From: Kutzneria kofuensis
Lineage (GTDB): Bacteria > Actinomycetota > Actinomycetes > Mycobacteriales > Pseudonocardiaceae
Assembly (NCBI RefSeq): GCF_014203355.1
Contig: NZ_JACHIR010000001.1
Span: 4,652,038-4,716,037, forward strand
Length of the DNA: 64,000 nucleotides
Reading direction: 5' to 3'
Numbering within the stretch: the stretch's first letter is position 1; every line of letters starts with the position of its first letter. Positions 30,053-39,114 of this stretch are shown here, piece by piece. Both the position numbers and the translations under genes were made by a program. Under the pieces are notes generated by a model. The model ran no database searches, was not told the DNA's origin, and saw nothing but the letters and a program-made list of their open reading frames with translations.

Positions 30053-30276
30053 ACGCACTGCGTGACAGTTTGGGTGCTATGGGTGACCAAAGGTGGTTCC
30101 ATGTCTGGCGACCTACAGTGATCGGGCGACTGCGGATCGAGGCGGCGGAGCTATCCTGGAGTTCTCCGCACCACTACCCAGGCACGACCGATCTCGCGGC
30201 GATTACGCTGCTGGGGACGTGACACTACTGCTGGGGAAACAGCCAGCAGCCGGGCCGCTGTAGGGGACACATCCAC

Positions 30277-31299
30277 GTGACGGGCAACCAGAGCACGCAT
30301 CCCGCCAGGGAGCAGGGCATCCGATTCGACTTCGCCGACCCGGCACTGGCCGACGCGGTGAGTGCCGGCCTGAGCAGAGTCGAGAACCTGCTGCGCTCGG
30401 TCGTGCAGAGCGACCTCGAGTTCGTCACGGAGACCTCGCTGCACCTGGTCGACGCGGGCGGCAAACGTTTCCGCCCGCTGTTCACGCTGCTGGCGGCGCA
30501 GTTCGGCGACGCGGACCGCGAGGACGTGACGAAGGCGGCGGCGGTGGTGGAGCTGATCCACCTGGCCACGCTGTACCACGACGACGTGATGGACGAGGCG
30601 ACGATGCGCCGCGGCGCGGTCAGCGCGAACGCCCGCTGGGACAACACGATCGCGATTCTGACCGGCGACTTCCTGTTCGCGCACGCCTCCAAGCTGGTGG
30701 CGGACCTGGGCACGGAGGCGGGCCACATCATGGCCGGCACGTTCAGCCAGCTGGTCACCGGCCAGATGCGCGAGACGATCGGCCCGGCGGCCGGCCAGGA
30801 CCCGGTGGCGCACTACCTGAAGGTGATCGACGAGAAGACGGGCTCGCTGATCGCCACGGCGGGCCGCTTCGGCGCCATGTTCGCGGGCGTGCCGGCGGAG
30901 CAGGTGGAGGCGCTGAGCACCTACGGCGACGCCTGCGGCTCGGCCTTCCAGATCTCGGACGACATCATCGACATCGCCTCCCCGGCGACGGAGTCGGGCA
31001 AGACGCCCGGAACGGACCTGCGCGAGGGCGTCCGCACGCTGCCGATGCTGTACGCGCTGACCGATCCGGACCCGCAGGGCGACCGGCTGCGCGAGCTGCT
31101 GGCCGGCCCGATCGCCGATGACAACCTGGTGGACGAGGCGCTGAAGCTGCTGCGCGAGTCGGCGGGCATGGAGCAGGCCCGGCAGACGCTGGCCGGCTAC
31201 GCGGACCGCGCCCGCGCCGCCCTGGCGGCTCTTCCCGCAGGTCCGGCCCGGGACGCGCTGGACTCGCTGGCCGACTATGTGGTGGCCCGCACATACTGA
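30277..31299 (+). CDS. Polyprenyl diphosphate synthase (menaquinone side chain)
   Basis: Trans-isoprenyl chain-elongating synthase, 340 aa, corresponding in position to grcC1 (Rv0562) of M. tuberculosis. Both Mg-binding aspartate motifs are intact: first DDVMD near residue 103, second DDIID near residue 229; GGKRFRPLF is the allylic-substrate helix. Residues before the first motif are not bulky aromatic, fitting a long-chain (C35-C50) product for the menaquinone tail, but the chain length is inference. GTG start at 30277. It is preceded by about 240 bases that include its promoter region and the operator of the divergent toxin pair. Confidence 0.92.
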   Translation: MTGNQSTHPAREQGIRFDFADPALADAVSAGLSRVENLLRSVVQSDLEFVTETSLHLVDAGGKRFRPLFTLLAAQFGDADREDVTKAAAVVELIHLATLYHDDVMDEATMRRGAVSANARWDNTIAILTGDFLFAHASKLVADLGTEAGHIMAGTFSQLVTGQMRETIGPAAGQDPVAHYLKVIDEKTGSLIATAGRFGAMFAGVPAEQVEALSTYGDACGSAFQISDDIIDIASPATESGKTPGTDLREGVRTLPMLYALTDPDPQGDRLRELLAGPIADDNLVDEALKLLRESAGMEQARQTLAGYADRARAALAALPAGPARDALDSLADYVVARTY

Positions 31300-31408
31300 A
31301 CTGCTCACCCGTTAGTGTCATGCTGCCCTGAACGGGCAAGGCCCCCGAACGGGCCGGCGGCCGTTAGCCTGCCGCAAGGGCCAGCAGGCACTAGGAGGGT
31401 GTAGTCCG

Positions 31409-33322
31409 GTGATGTGGGTGTTCGGGCAGGTGTGGTTGCTGTGCCTGCTTGCGTTCGTGATCGGCGCGGGACTCGACCATGTGCTGTTCACGCGACCGCT
31501 ACGCAAGCAGGTCAGGCAGCTGGAGATCCAGCTCGCGAAGGCCAAGCGGGCCGACGCCATGCCGCCGCCACAGCCGTCCGTGGAGACCGACGCCGAGCGC
31601 ACGGGCATCGTCGACGAGCACCCGCCGCCGAGCCCGAGCTGGGACCCGGACCGGCTGCCCTCGTGGGAGCGCGAGCAGCCCGCGGAGTCGCCGCGCACGC
31701 TGGTCGCCCCGACGCCGGAGCAGGACCTGGGCTACGCCCAGCCGTACGAGCCGGAGCCGATCGAACCGGCCAAGTCGTTCGAACTCGGCACGTCCTTCGA
31801 ACCCGCCGGGCACGACCACCACGCCGAGCACGAGCACGAGGCCGAGCCGGAGCCGGTCAAGACGCCGGAGCCCGCCCCCGAGCCGGAGCCGGTGGCCCAG
31901 CACGAGCCGGAGCCGGCGCCCGAGCAGCCGCAGCCGCCGGCCGACGAGCAGCCGACGCAGATCCACGCGCCGATCCCGGCCGCGCCGCCCATCCCCAACC
32001 CCAGCCCGGCCGAGATGACGGCCGCGATCAACCGGGTGATCGGCGAGGCGAACGCGGCGGAGACGACCAGCATCCTGCCGCCGGCCCGGGACGACCACGA
32101 GGACATGGAGCTGGCCGACCACGGGCCGGCCACCCAGGCGCACGGCCAGCTCGCCCACGCCCCGGCCGACGAGCTGGAGGACGAGCACCTGGTCGACGAC
32201 GTCGTCGACGAGGAGCTGACCGAGTCGGAGCGCGAGGCGGCCGCCGAGACGACCGGCCCGGTCGCGGTGTCGGTGATCGCCGCGGCGGAGAAGGCCGTGC
32301 AGGAGCGCCGGCTGGCCGGTGAGCTCGCCGAGGACGAGCCGGAGCCGGAGCCGGCGTCCCGGCACAGCCGGGTCGAGGAGCACGAGGACGAGCCGGAGCC
32401 CGCCCACGCCTCCGAGCCGGAACCCGCTGCGTCGTCGTTCCAGCCGACGCAGGCGTTCCAGTCGGAGCCGGCGTCGTCGTTCCAGCCGACCCACGCCTTC
32501 GAGTCCGAGCCCGCGGCGTCCTCCTTCCAGCCGGTCGAGGCCTTCGACCAGCCCGAGCCCGAACCGGAGCAGGGCGAGGTGCAGCTGGAGGCGCTGGCCG
32601 AGCCGATCCGGCTGGACCCGAACCAGTTCGGCAAGCCGATCCCGCCGGGCGCTCTCACCCCGCCCGGCAGCGTGACCCCGCCGGAGCCCGCGGAGTCGAC
32701 GCCGCTGCCGACCCGCCCGCAGCCGTCGCGCCCGGAGCCGGCCCCGATGGAGGCGGTGGCCCGCCCCCGCTCGCTGTTCGAGCCGGTGCTGGACCCGGAC
32801 GGCGACGACCCGTACGACGACCTCGACGGCTTCCAGCCGATCCAGGAGCCGACGATCAGGTCGTTCTCGTCCACCGACTCGGTGCCGTTCACCCCGATCC
32901 TGGCCCCGGAGCTGCTGGAGGCGGAGAAGCCGCAGCCCCCGGCGTCCACCCCGGCCGGCCTGCCCAAGCGCACGGTGAGCAGTTCGTGGCCGCGCGGCGG
33001 CAACGGGCTCGGTGCCGGCCCGCAGCCGTTCGACCCGGCCCCGTTCCGGCCGCGGGCGCAGTTCAGCTCGATGCCGCGCAACACCGACGCGGCCCCGATC
33101 CGCCGGCCGTCCAGCGGCGGCCCGCGCACCCCGTTCGGCCCCGGTTCGGCGCTGCCCAAGCCGGACGGCTCGGCCCCGTCGGACGACTACCGGGTCAAGG
33201 CCGTGCTCGGCTCGCGGACGTATCACGCGGCCGGCAGCGGCGACTTCGACGGTGTGAAGGCCGAGGTCTGGTTCCGCAGCACCGAGGAGGCGGAGCGGGC
33301 CGGCTTCACTCCTGGCGCGTAG
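31409..33322 (+). CDS. Membrane-anchored Glu/Pro-rich protein with C-terminal sunset domain
   Basis: 637 aa. One N-terminal transmembrane helix (about residues 4-22) is followed by a short basic coiled stretch, then about 550 residues of low-complexity sequence dominated by EPEP, Ala and Ser. Residues 342-380 hold three near-identical 13-15-residue repeats built on SSFQPTxAFxSEPA. The last 46 residues (592-637: DYRVKAVLGSRTYH, AEVWFRSTEEAERAGF) match the small sunset domain found in Arf-type channel accessory proteins of mycobacteria. The layout suggests a cell-envelope tether with a terminal binding domain; the function is unknown. GTG start at 31409 with AGGAGG ten bases upstream. Confidence 0.72.
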   Translation: MMWVFGQVWLLCLLAFVIGAGLDHVLFTRPLRKQVRQLEIQLAKAKRADAMPPPQPSVETDAERTGIVDEHPPPSPSWDPDRLPSWEREQPAESPRTLVAPTPEQDLGYAQPYEPEPIEPAKSFELGTSFEPAGHDHHAEHEHEAEPEPVKTPEPAPEPEPVAQHEPEPAPEQPQPPADEQPTQIHAPIPAAPPIPNPSPAEMTAAINRVIGEANAAETTSILPPARDDHEDMELADHGPATQAHGQLAHAPADELEDEHLVDDVVDEELTESEREAAAETTGPVAVSVIAAAEKAVQERRLAGELAEDEPEPEPASRHSRVEEHEDEPEPAHASEPEPAASSFQPTQAFQSEPASSFQPTHAFESEPAASSFQPVEAFDQPEPEPEQGEVQLEALAEPIRLDPNQFGKPIPPGALTPPGSVTPPEPAESTPLPTRPQPSRPEPAPMEAVARPRSLFEPVLDPDGDDPYDDLDGFQPIQEPTIRSFSSTDSVPFTPILAPELLEAEKPQPPASTPAGLPKRTVSSSWPRGGNGLGAGPQPFDPAPFRPRAQFSSMPRNTDAAPIRRPSSGGPRTPFGPGSALPKPDGSAPSDDYRVKAVLGSRTYHAAGSGDFDGVKAEVWFRSTEEAERAGFTPGA

Positions 33323-33324
33323 CC

Positions 33325-33368
33325 CACGAAGAAGGCCCCCGGCGAAATCGCCGGGGGCCTTCTTCGTG
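33325..33368. terminator. Long bidirectional terminator between sunset-domain gene and korB
   Basis: A perfect 21-bp stem (33325-33345 with 33348-33368) around a two-base centre. It lies between convergent genes and serves both. Confidence 0.9.
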
Positions 33369-33375
33369 CGGAACG

Positions 33376-34445
<1,070 letters not shown>

Positions 34446-34449
<4 letters not shown>

Positions 34450-36329
34450 GCGTCCAGTCCCTTCACGAAGTCGATCAGCACGTCCTGGAGTTCCTCGGCC
34501 TTGAACGGCAGACCCGCCACCTTGGTGTAGGAGACGGCGTCGACCAGGAACTTGGCCCGGATGAGCATCGCGAGCTGGCCCAGGTTCATCTCCGGGATCA
34601 CGACCTTGTCGTACCGCCCCAGCACCTCGCCCAGGTTCTTGGGGAACGGGTTGAGGTTGCGCAGGTGCACATGCGCGACGTCCATGCCCAGCCGCCGCAC
34701 CCGCCGGCAGGCCGCGCCGATCGGCCCGTACGAGGAGCCCCAGCCCAGCACCAGCACCCGCGCGGCCCCGGACGGGTCGTCGACCTCGGCGTCCGGCACG
34801 GCGATGCCGTCGATCTTGGCCTGGCGCAGCCGGACCATCTTGTCGTGGTTGTCCGGGTCGTAGGAGATGTTGCCGGTCTTGTCGGCCTTCTCCAGCCCGC
34901 CAATGCGGTGCTCCAGCCCCGGCGTGCCCGGCACCGCCCACGGCCGGGCCAGCGTCTCCGGATCCCGCAGATACGGCCAGAACTCCCCCGACCCGTCGGT
35001 GGCGTTGGGCTCGGTCGCGAACTCCACACTCAAATCGGGCAGGTCGTCGACGTCGGGGATCAGCCACGGCTCGGAGCCGTTGGCGATGTAGCCGTCCGAC
35101 AGCAGCAACACCGGCGTGCGATAGGTCAGCGCGATCCGGGTGGCCTCCAGGGCGGCGTCGAAACAGTCGGCCGGCGAGCGGGGGGCGATGATCGGCACCG
35201 GGGCCTCGCCGTTGCGGCCGAACATGGCCTGCAGCAGGTCGGCCTGCTCGGTCTTGGTCGGCAGACCGGTCGACGGGCCGCCGCGCTGGATGTCCAGCAC
35301 GACCAGCGGCATCTCGGTCATCACGGCCAGGCCGATGGTCTCGGACTTCAACGCGATCCCCGGCCCGGAGGTGGAGGTCACCCCCAGCGCGCCGCCGAAG
35401 GAGGCGCCCAGGGCGGCGCCGATGCCGGCGATCTCGTCCTCGGCCTGGAACGTGGTCACCCCGAAGTTCTTGTGCTTCGCCAGTTCGTGCAGCACGTCGG
35501 AGGCCGGGGTGATCGGGTAGGTGCCGAGGAAGACGGGCAGTTTGGCGCACTGCCCGGCCGCCACGATCCCGTACGCCAGCGCGGTGTTGCCGGTGATCTG
35601 CCGATACGTGCCGGTGGCCAGCTTCGCCGGGGCGACCTCGTAGGTCACGGCGAACGACTCGGTGGTCTCGCCGTAGTTCCAGCCGGTGTGAAACGCGAGG
35701 ATGTTGGCCTCGGCGATGGCCGGGTTCTTGGCGAACTTCTCCCGCAGGAACCGTTCGGTGCCGGCGGTCTCCCGGTGGTACATCCACGACAGCAGACCGA
35801 GGGCGAACATGTTCTTGGCGCGTTCGGCGTCCTTCTTCGACAGCCCGGTGGGTTCCAGGGCGGCGCGGGTGATGGAGGCCATCGCGACCTGGTGCACGTT
35901 GTACTGCGCCAGGGACTCGTCGTCCAGGGGGTTGGAGGCGTAGCCGACCTTGGTCAGGTTGCGTTTGGTGAACTCGTCGGTGTTGACGATCAGGGTCCCG
36001 CCGGCCGGGAGGTCGGCGATGTTGGCCTTGAGCGCGGCGGGGTTCATCGCGACCAGGACGTCGGGGCGGTCGCCGGGGGTGAGGATGTCGTAGTCGGCGA
36101 AGTGCAGCTGGAAGCTGGACACGCCGGGCAGCGTGCCCTGGGGCGCGCGGATCTCGGCGGGGAAGTTCGGCAGGGTGGCGAGGTCGTTGCCGAACGCGGC
36201 GGCCTCGGAGGTGAACCGGTCGCCGGTGAGTTGCATGCCGTCACCGGAGTCACCGGCGAAACGGATCACAACTCGATCAACCTTGCGGACGTCCGTTGTG
36301 CGCGTCCCCCTACCCACGTCAATACTCAT
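34446..36329 (-). CDS. korA: 2-oxoacid:ferredoxin oxidoreductase, alpha (gamma-alpha fusion) subunit
   Basis: 627-aa subunit with the gamma domain at the N-terminus (IRFAGDSGDGMQLTGDRF, residues about 22-40) fused to the pyrimidine-binding alpha domain (GTYPITPASDVLHELA, FQAEDEIAGIGAALGASFGGALGVT). Together with KorB it oxidises 2-oxoglutarate, a variant TCA step used by actinobacteria. ATG start at 36329. Its upstream region (to 36573) holds two small inverted repeats that may bind a regulator. Confidence 0.94.
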
Positions 36330-36573
36330 GGGCTCGACAGTGCCTTTCTCCTCGGCCGCGTCGCGCCGGCCGGCTGGCGGCGCCGGCCTGGCGCTATTTC
36401 ACGAGCGTAGTCGTCGGGCTCCGGGTGTTCTCACAGTCTCAGCGAAAACTACTCACCCTGGGCGGGGCGCTCGCACCTGCAGTTAACGGTACTTACCACC
36501 AGTAAGATGAGGCCCGACGGTGCGGTGCACGTCACAGAAAAGTTCGTCGGTGTCCGATATGTGGGACACGCCC
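36330..36573. promoter_or_regulatory. Intergenic region upstream of korAB
   Basis: This 244-base stretch carries no gene. It holds the korAB promoter region. CTTAC-N5-GTAAG (36492-36506) is a perfect short palindrome of the TetR-operator type. GTGTCC and GGACAC (36550-36555 and 36564-36569) form a second inverted repeat just beyond the 3' end of the enoyl-CoA hydratase gene. No binding protein can be named. Confidence 0.35.
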
Positions 36574-37320
36574 TCAGTTGCCGCTGATCCGCCGGCGCAG
36601 CGCCGCCAGCCGCTCCGCGAACGCCGGTGAGTCGATCGAGGCCAGCTGCGGTCTGATCTCCAGTTCGACCGCGTCGGCGTGGGCGGTGGTCGCCGCCGTC
36701 GCCCGCATCGTGCGCTTGGTCGCGATCACCAGCTCCCGCGGCGCCTCCGCCGCCTGGCTGGCCAGCTGCACCGCCCGCTCGACCACGTCGTCGACGACGT
36801 CGAGCACCAGTCCCGCCGCCAAGGCCGCCTTCGCGTCGTACACCGAACTGAAGAGCGTCATGGCGGCGGCCTGCTGCGGGCCGACGATCCGCTGCAGCAT
36901 CCACGTCATGCCGCCGCCCGGGTGAATGCCCAGCTGGAGGAACCGGGCGTCGAACCGCGCCCGCTCGCCCGCGAGTCGGACGTCACAGGCCAGTGCGAGA
37001 TTCAGGCCCGCACCGACGGCGGCGCCGTTGACCGCGGCGACCGTCGGCAGCGAACAGTTCGCCACCGCGAGGAAGCCGGCATAGATGTCGCGGAGGCCCT
37101 GCTCGCGGGCCTCGCCCAGCGCCGTCAGGTCCGCGCCCGCGCAGAACGCCGGCGGCGTGCCCGTGACGACGATCGCGCCGACCTGCTCGTCCGCCTCGCA
37201 CGCCCGCACCGCCTCGGCCAGTTCGGTGGCCAGCGACAGGTTCAACGCGTTGCGGCGGTCGGGATCGTGCACCGTCAGCACGGCGACCCGGGCCCGCCGG
37301 TCGACAAGGATCTGACTCAT
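36574..37320 (-). CDS. Enoyl-CoA hydratase/isomerase family protein
   Basis: 248-aa crotonase-fold enzyme, distinct from MenB. The oxyanion-hole segments are FCAGADLTALG (about residues 57-67) and NGAAVGAGLNLALACDVRLAG. In place of the catalytic Glu pair of classic hydratases, the second segment reads LGIHPGGGMTWML, with His/Gly at the position usually occupied by Glu, so it may be an isomerase or carry out another crotonase reaction. The gene follows the Lrp regulator by only nine bases on the same strand and may be co-transcribed with it. Confidence 0.85.
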   Translation of the reverse strand: MSQILVDRRARVAVLTVHDPDRRNALNLSLATELAEAVRACEADEQVGAIVVTGTPPAFCAGADLTALGEAREQGLRDIYAGFLAVANCSLPTVAAVNGAAVGAGLNLALACDVRLAGERARFDARFLQLGIHPGGGMTWMLQRIVGPQQAAAMTLFSSVYDAKAALAAGLVLDVVDDVVERAVQLASQAAEAPRELVIATKRTMRATAATTAHADAVELEIRPQLASIDSPAFAERLAALRRRISGN

Positions 37321-37329
37321 GGCCGCAGG

Positions 37330-37785
37330 CTAGTGCTCCGGGGTCGGAGGCCGGTCGAGGAGCGTTGACAGCACCACTGTAGAGATCGTCCGGTCCACGA
37401 TGTCCAGACCGCGCAGCCGTTCCAGGACCGTTTCCAGGTGGTGGATGTTCGCCGCGCGCAGGTGCACGATCGCGTCCGCCGCACCCGAGACCGTGTAGGC
37501 CGCCACCACCTCCGGCAGCGGCTCCAGCCGGCCGCGGATCTCCGACGGCGGGATGTTGCCCCGGCAGTGCACCTCCACGAAGGCCTCCGTGCCCCAGCCC
37601 AGCGCCTCCGGGTCGACGACCGCCGTGAAGCCGCGCAGGACGCCCATGTCCAGCAACTTGTCCACGCGGCGCTTCACCGCGGGGGCGCTCAGGCCGACCG
37701 CGCCGCCGATCTCCGCGTAGCTCGACCGGGCATCGGTCACCAGGCACGAAACGATTCGCTGGTCGATGGCGTCCATGCGCAACAT
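37330..37785 (-). CDS. Lrp/AsnC family transcriptional regulator
   Basis: 151-aa feast/famine regulator: N-terminal winged helix-turn-helix (MDAIDQRIVSCLVTDAR, then SYAEIGGAVGLSAPAVKRRVDKL), followed by the RAM ligand-binding domain (VVDPEALGWGTEAFVEVHC). It diverges from ddaH with about 66 bases between the starts, the classic arrangement for a local regulator of arginine catabolism genes in actinobacteria, so ddaH is its likely target. Confidence 0.92.
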   Translation of the reverse strand: MLRMDAIDQRIVSCLVTDARSSYAEIGGAVGLSAPAVKRRVDKLLDMGVLRGFTAVVDPEALGWGTEAFVEVHCRGNIPPSEIRGRLEPLPEVVAAYTVSGAADAIVHLRAANIHHLETVLERLRGLDIVDRTISTVVLSTLLDRPPTPEH

Positions 37786-37851
37786 TCTGCACCATCAGAC
37801 GCAATGCAGCGGCGTTGATCGATGGTCCTCGCACCACTTACATTTCGATCC

Positions 37852-38721
37852 ATGTCCACCACGCTCGACGCGCCGCTCCCCTCGTCGGAGCAGATCGCCC
37901 AGGTCCGGGTGCCGACCACCCGTCGGTACCTGATGTGCCCGCCGGAGTACTTCACCGTCGAGTACTCGATCAATCCGTGGATGGACCCCGAGCGTCCGGT
38001 GGACACCCGGGTGGCCGTCGAGCAGTGGACCGCGCTCAAGGAGACGTACGAGGGGCTGGGTCACAAGGTCGAGCTCATCGACCCCGAGCCGGGGCTGCCG
38101 GACATGGTGTTCGCCGCCAACTCCGGCACCGTCATCGACGGCGTCGTGCTCGGCTCCCGGTTCCGGGCCGAGCAGCGGGCCGCCGAGGCCGACCACTTCC
38201 GGCGGTGGTTCCTGCGCAACGGCTACCGCGACGTCGTCATGCCCACCTGCGTCAACGAGGCCGAGGGCGACTTCGCGTGGACCGGCCGGGTGTTGTTGGC
38301 CGGCACCGGGTTCCGCACCGACCCCGGCGCCCACGCCGAGGCCCAGGAGGTGCTCGGCGTTCCCGTCGTGTCGCTGCGCCTCGTCGACCCTCGCTACTAC
38401 CACCTCGACACCGCGCTGTTCGTGCTCGACGACCGGTCCGCCCGGCCCGAGGTCTGCTACTACCCCGACGCCTTCTCCGCCGGTTCGCAGCGGGTGCTTC
38501 GCCACCTCTTCCCCGACGCCGTCATCGCCACCGCCGCCGACGCCGAGTGTCTTGGCCTCAACGGCGTGTCCGACGGCCACAACGTCGTGCTGCCGGTTGA
38601 GGCCACCGACCTCGGCGACCGCCTGGCCGCCCGTGGCTACCAGCCCGTCTACGTCGACATCTCCGAGCTCCGCAAGTCCGGCGGCGGCCCCAAGTGCTGC
38701 ACCATGGAACTCCGGGACTGA
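37852..38721 (+). CDS. ddaH: Dimethylargininase / arginine-deiminase-fold hydrolase, 3' end formed by attL
   Basis: 289-aa amidinotransferase-fold enzyme that hydrolyses methylated arginine (or a close guanidino substrate) to citrulline. Visible motifs are PDMVFAANSG, EGDFAWTGRVLL with the acidic catalytic residue, YHLDTALFVLDD with the catalytic His, NGVSDGHNVVLP, and the C-terminal GGGPKCCTMELRD where Cys282 is the likely nucleophile by alignment with bacterial DDAH. ATG 37852 is the family start. The final eight codons and stop lie in the attachment repeat of the integrated element, which keeps the enzyme intact. Its former downstream neighbour is the PPOX gene now at 54489. Confidence 0.9.
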   Translation: MSTTLDAPLPSSEQIAQVRVPTTRRYLMCPPEYFTVEYSINPWMDPERPVDTRVAVEQWTALKETYEGLGHKVELIDPEPGLPDMVFAANSGTVIDGVVLGSRFRAEQRAAEADHFRRWFLRNGYRDVVMPTCVNEAEGDFAWTGRVLLAGTGFRTDPGAHAEAQEVLGVPVVSLRLVDPRYYHLDTALFVLDDRSARPEVCYYPDAFSAGSQRVLRHLFPDAVIATAADAECLGLNGVSDGHNVVLPVEATDLGDRLAARGYQPVYVDISELRKSGGGPKCCTMELRD

Positions 38722-38731
38722 CCGGCGACTT
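38696..38731 (+). repeat. attL: left attachment-site repeat
   Basis: 36 bases identical to 54407-54442 except one position (A at 38709, G at 54420). It starts at the second base of the Cys282 codon of ddaH, covers CTMELRD, the stop codon and ten bases beyond. The mismatch is the synonymous Glu codon GAA versus GAG. Confidence 0.92.
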
Positions 38732-39114
38732 TCCAGCCTCGCAGGTCCGTTCGCTAAACAGCCGCTGAACTGCTAGAACGGCCGCGCCGTGCGGTGGTCG
38801 GCTGTGCCACTGTCTGCCGCCGATTGCCGGGTTTTGCCGGTGGTCGCGGAACATACACGGAACAGAAAGGCCCCCGGCGAAGATCATCGCCGGGGGCCTC
38901 AGTATCCAGTCTACCTGCCGAAACATGCCTTGTGCATGGAGCCAGCTGATTGGTCGACCGGTAGCAGCTTGGACCTGCCCTTCGGGGCCACATTCCCCAC
39001 GTCGAACACCCCGGTCAGGGCTGGCCGTACGTGGTCTGCTGATCTGACCTGGACCGATTACCCCGCTACGTTGTGTCTAAGCGGATGGGACATGGCGGGA
39101 GTTAGGCTCATTGC
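38732..39114. other. Left end of the element, no gene
   Basis: 383 bases between attL and the first cargo gene. No convincing reading frame. The only clear structure is the hairpin at 38868-38899. Integrase arm-binding sites would be expected here but I cannot identify them by eye. Confidence 0.5.
38868..38899 (+). terminator. Hairpin terminator at the left end of the element
   Basis: Perfect 13-bp stem AGGCCCCCGGCGA with its complement and a six-base loop. It can stop transcription leaving ddaH, whose own terminator was separated by the insertion, before it enters the element. Confidence 0.75.

Noticed and set aside
38696-38731. Attachment repeat as target-site duplication of an insertion sequence
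   Set aside because: 36 bp is far too long for an IS duplication, no transposase is present, and a tyrosine integrase lies next to it.
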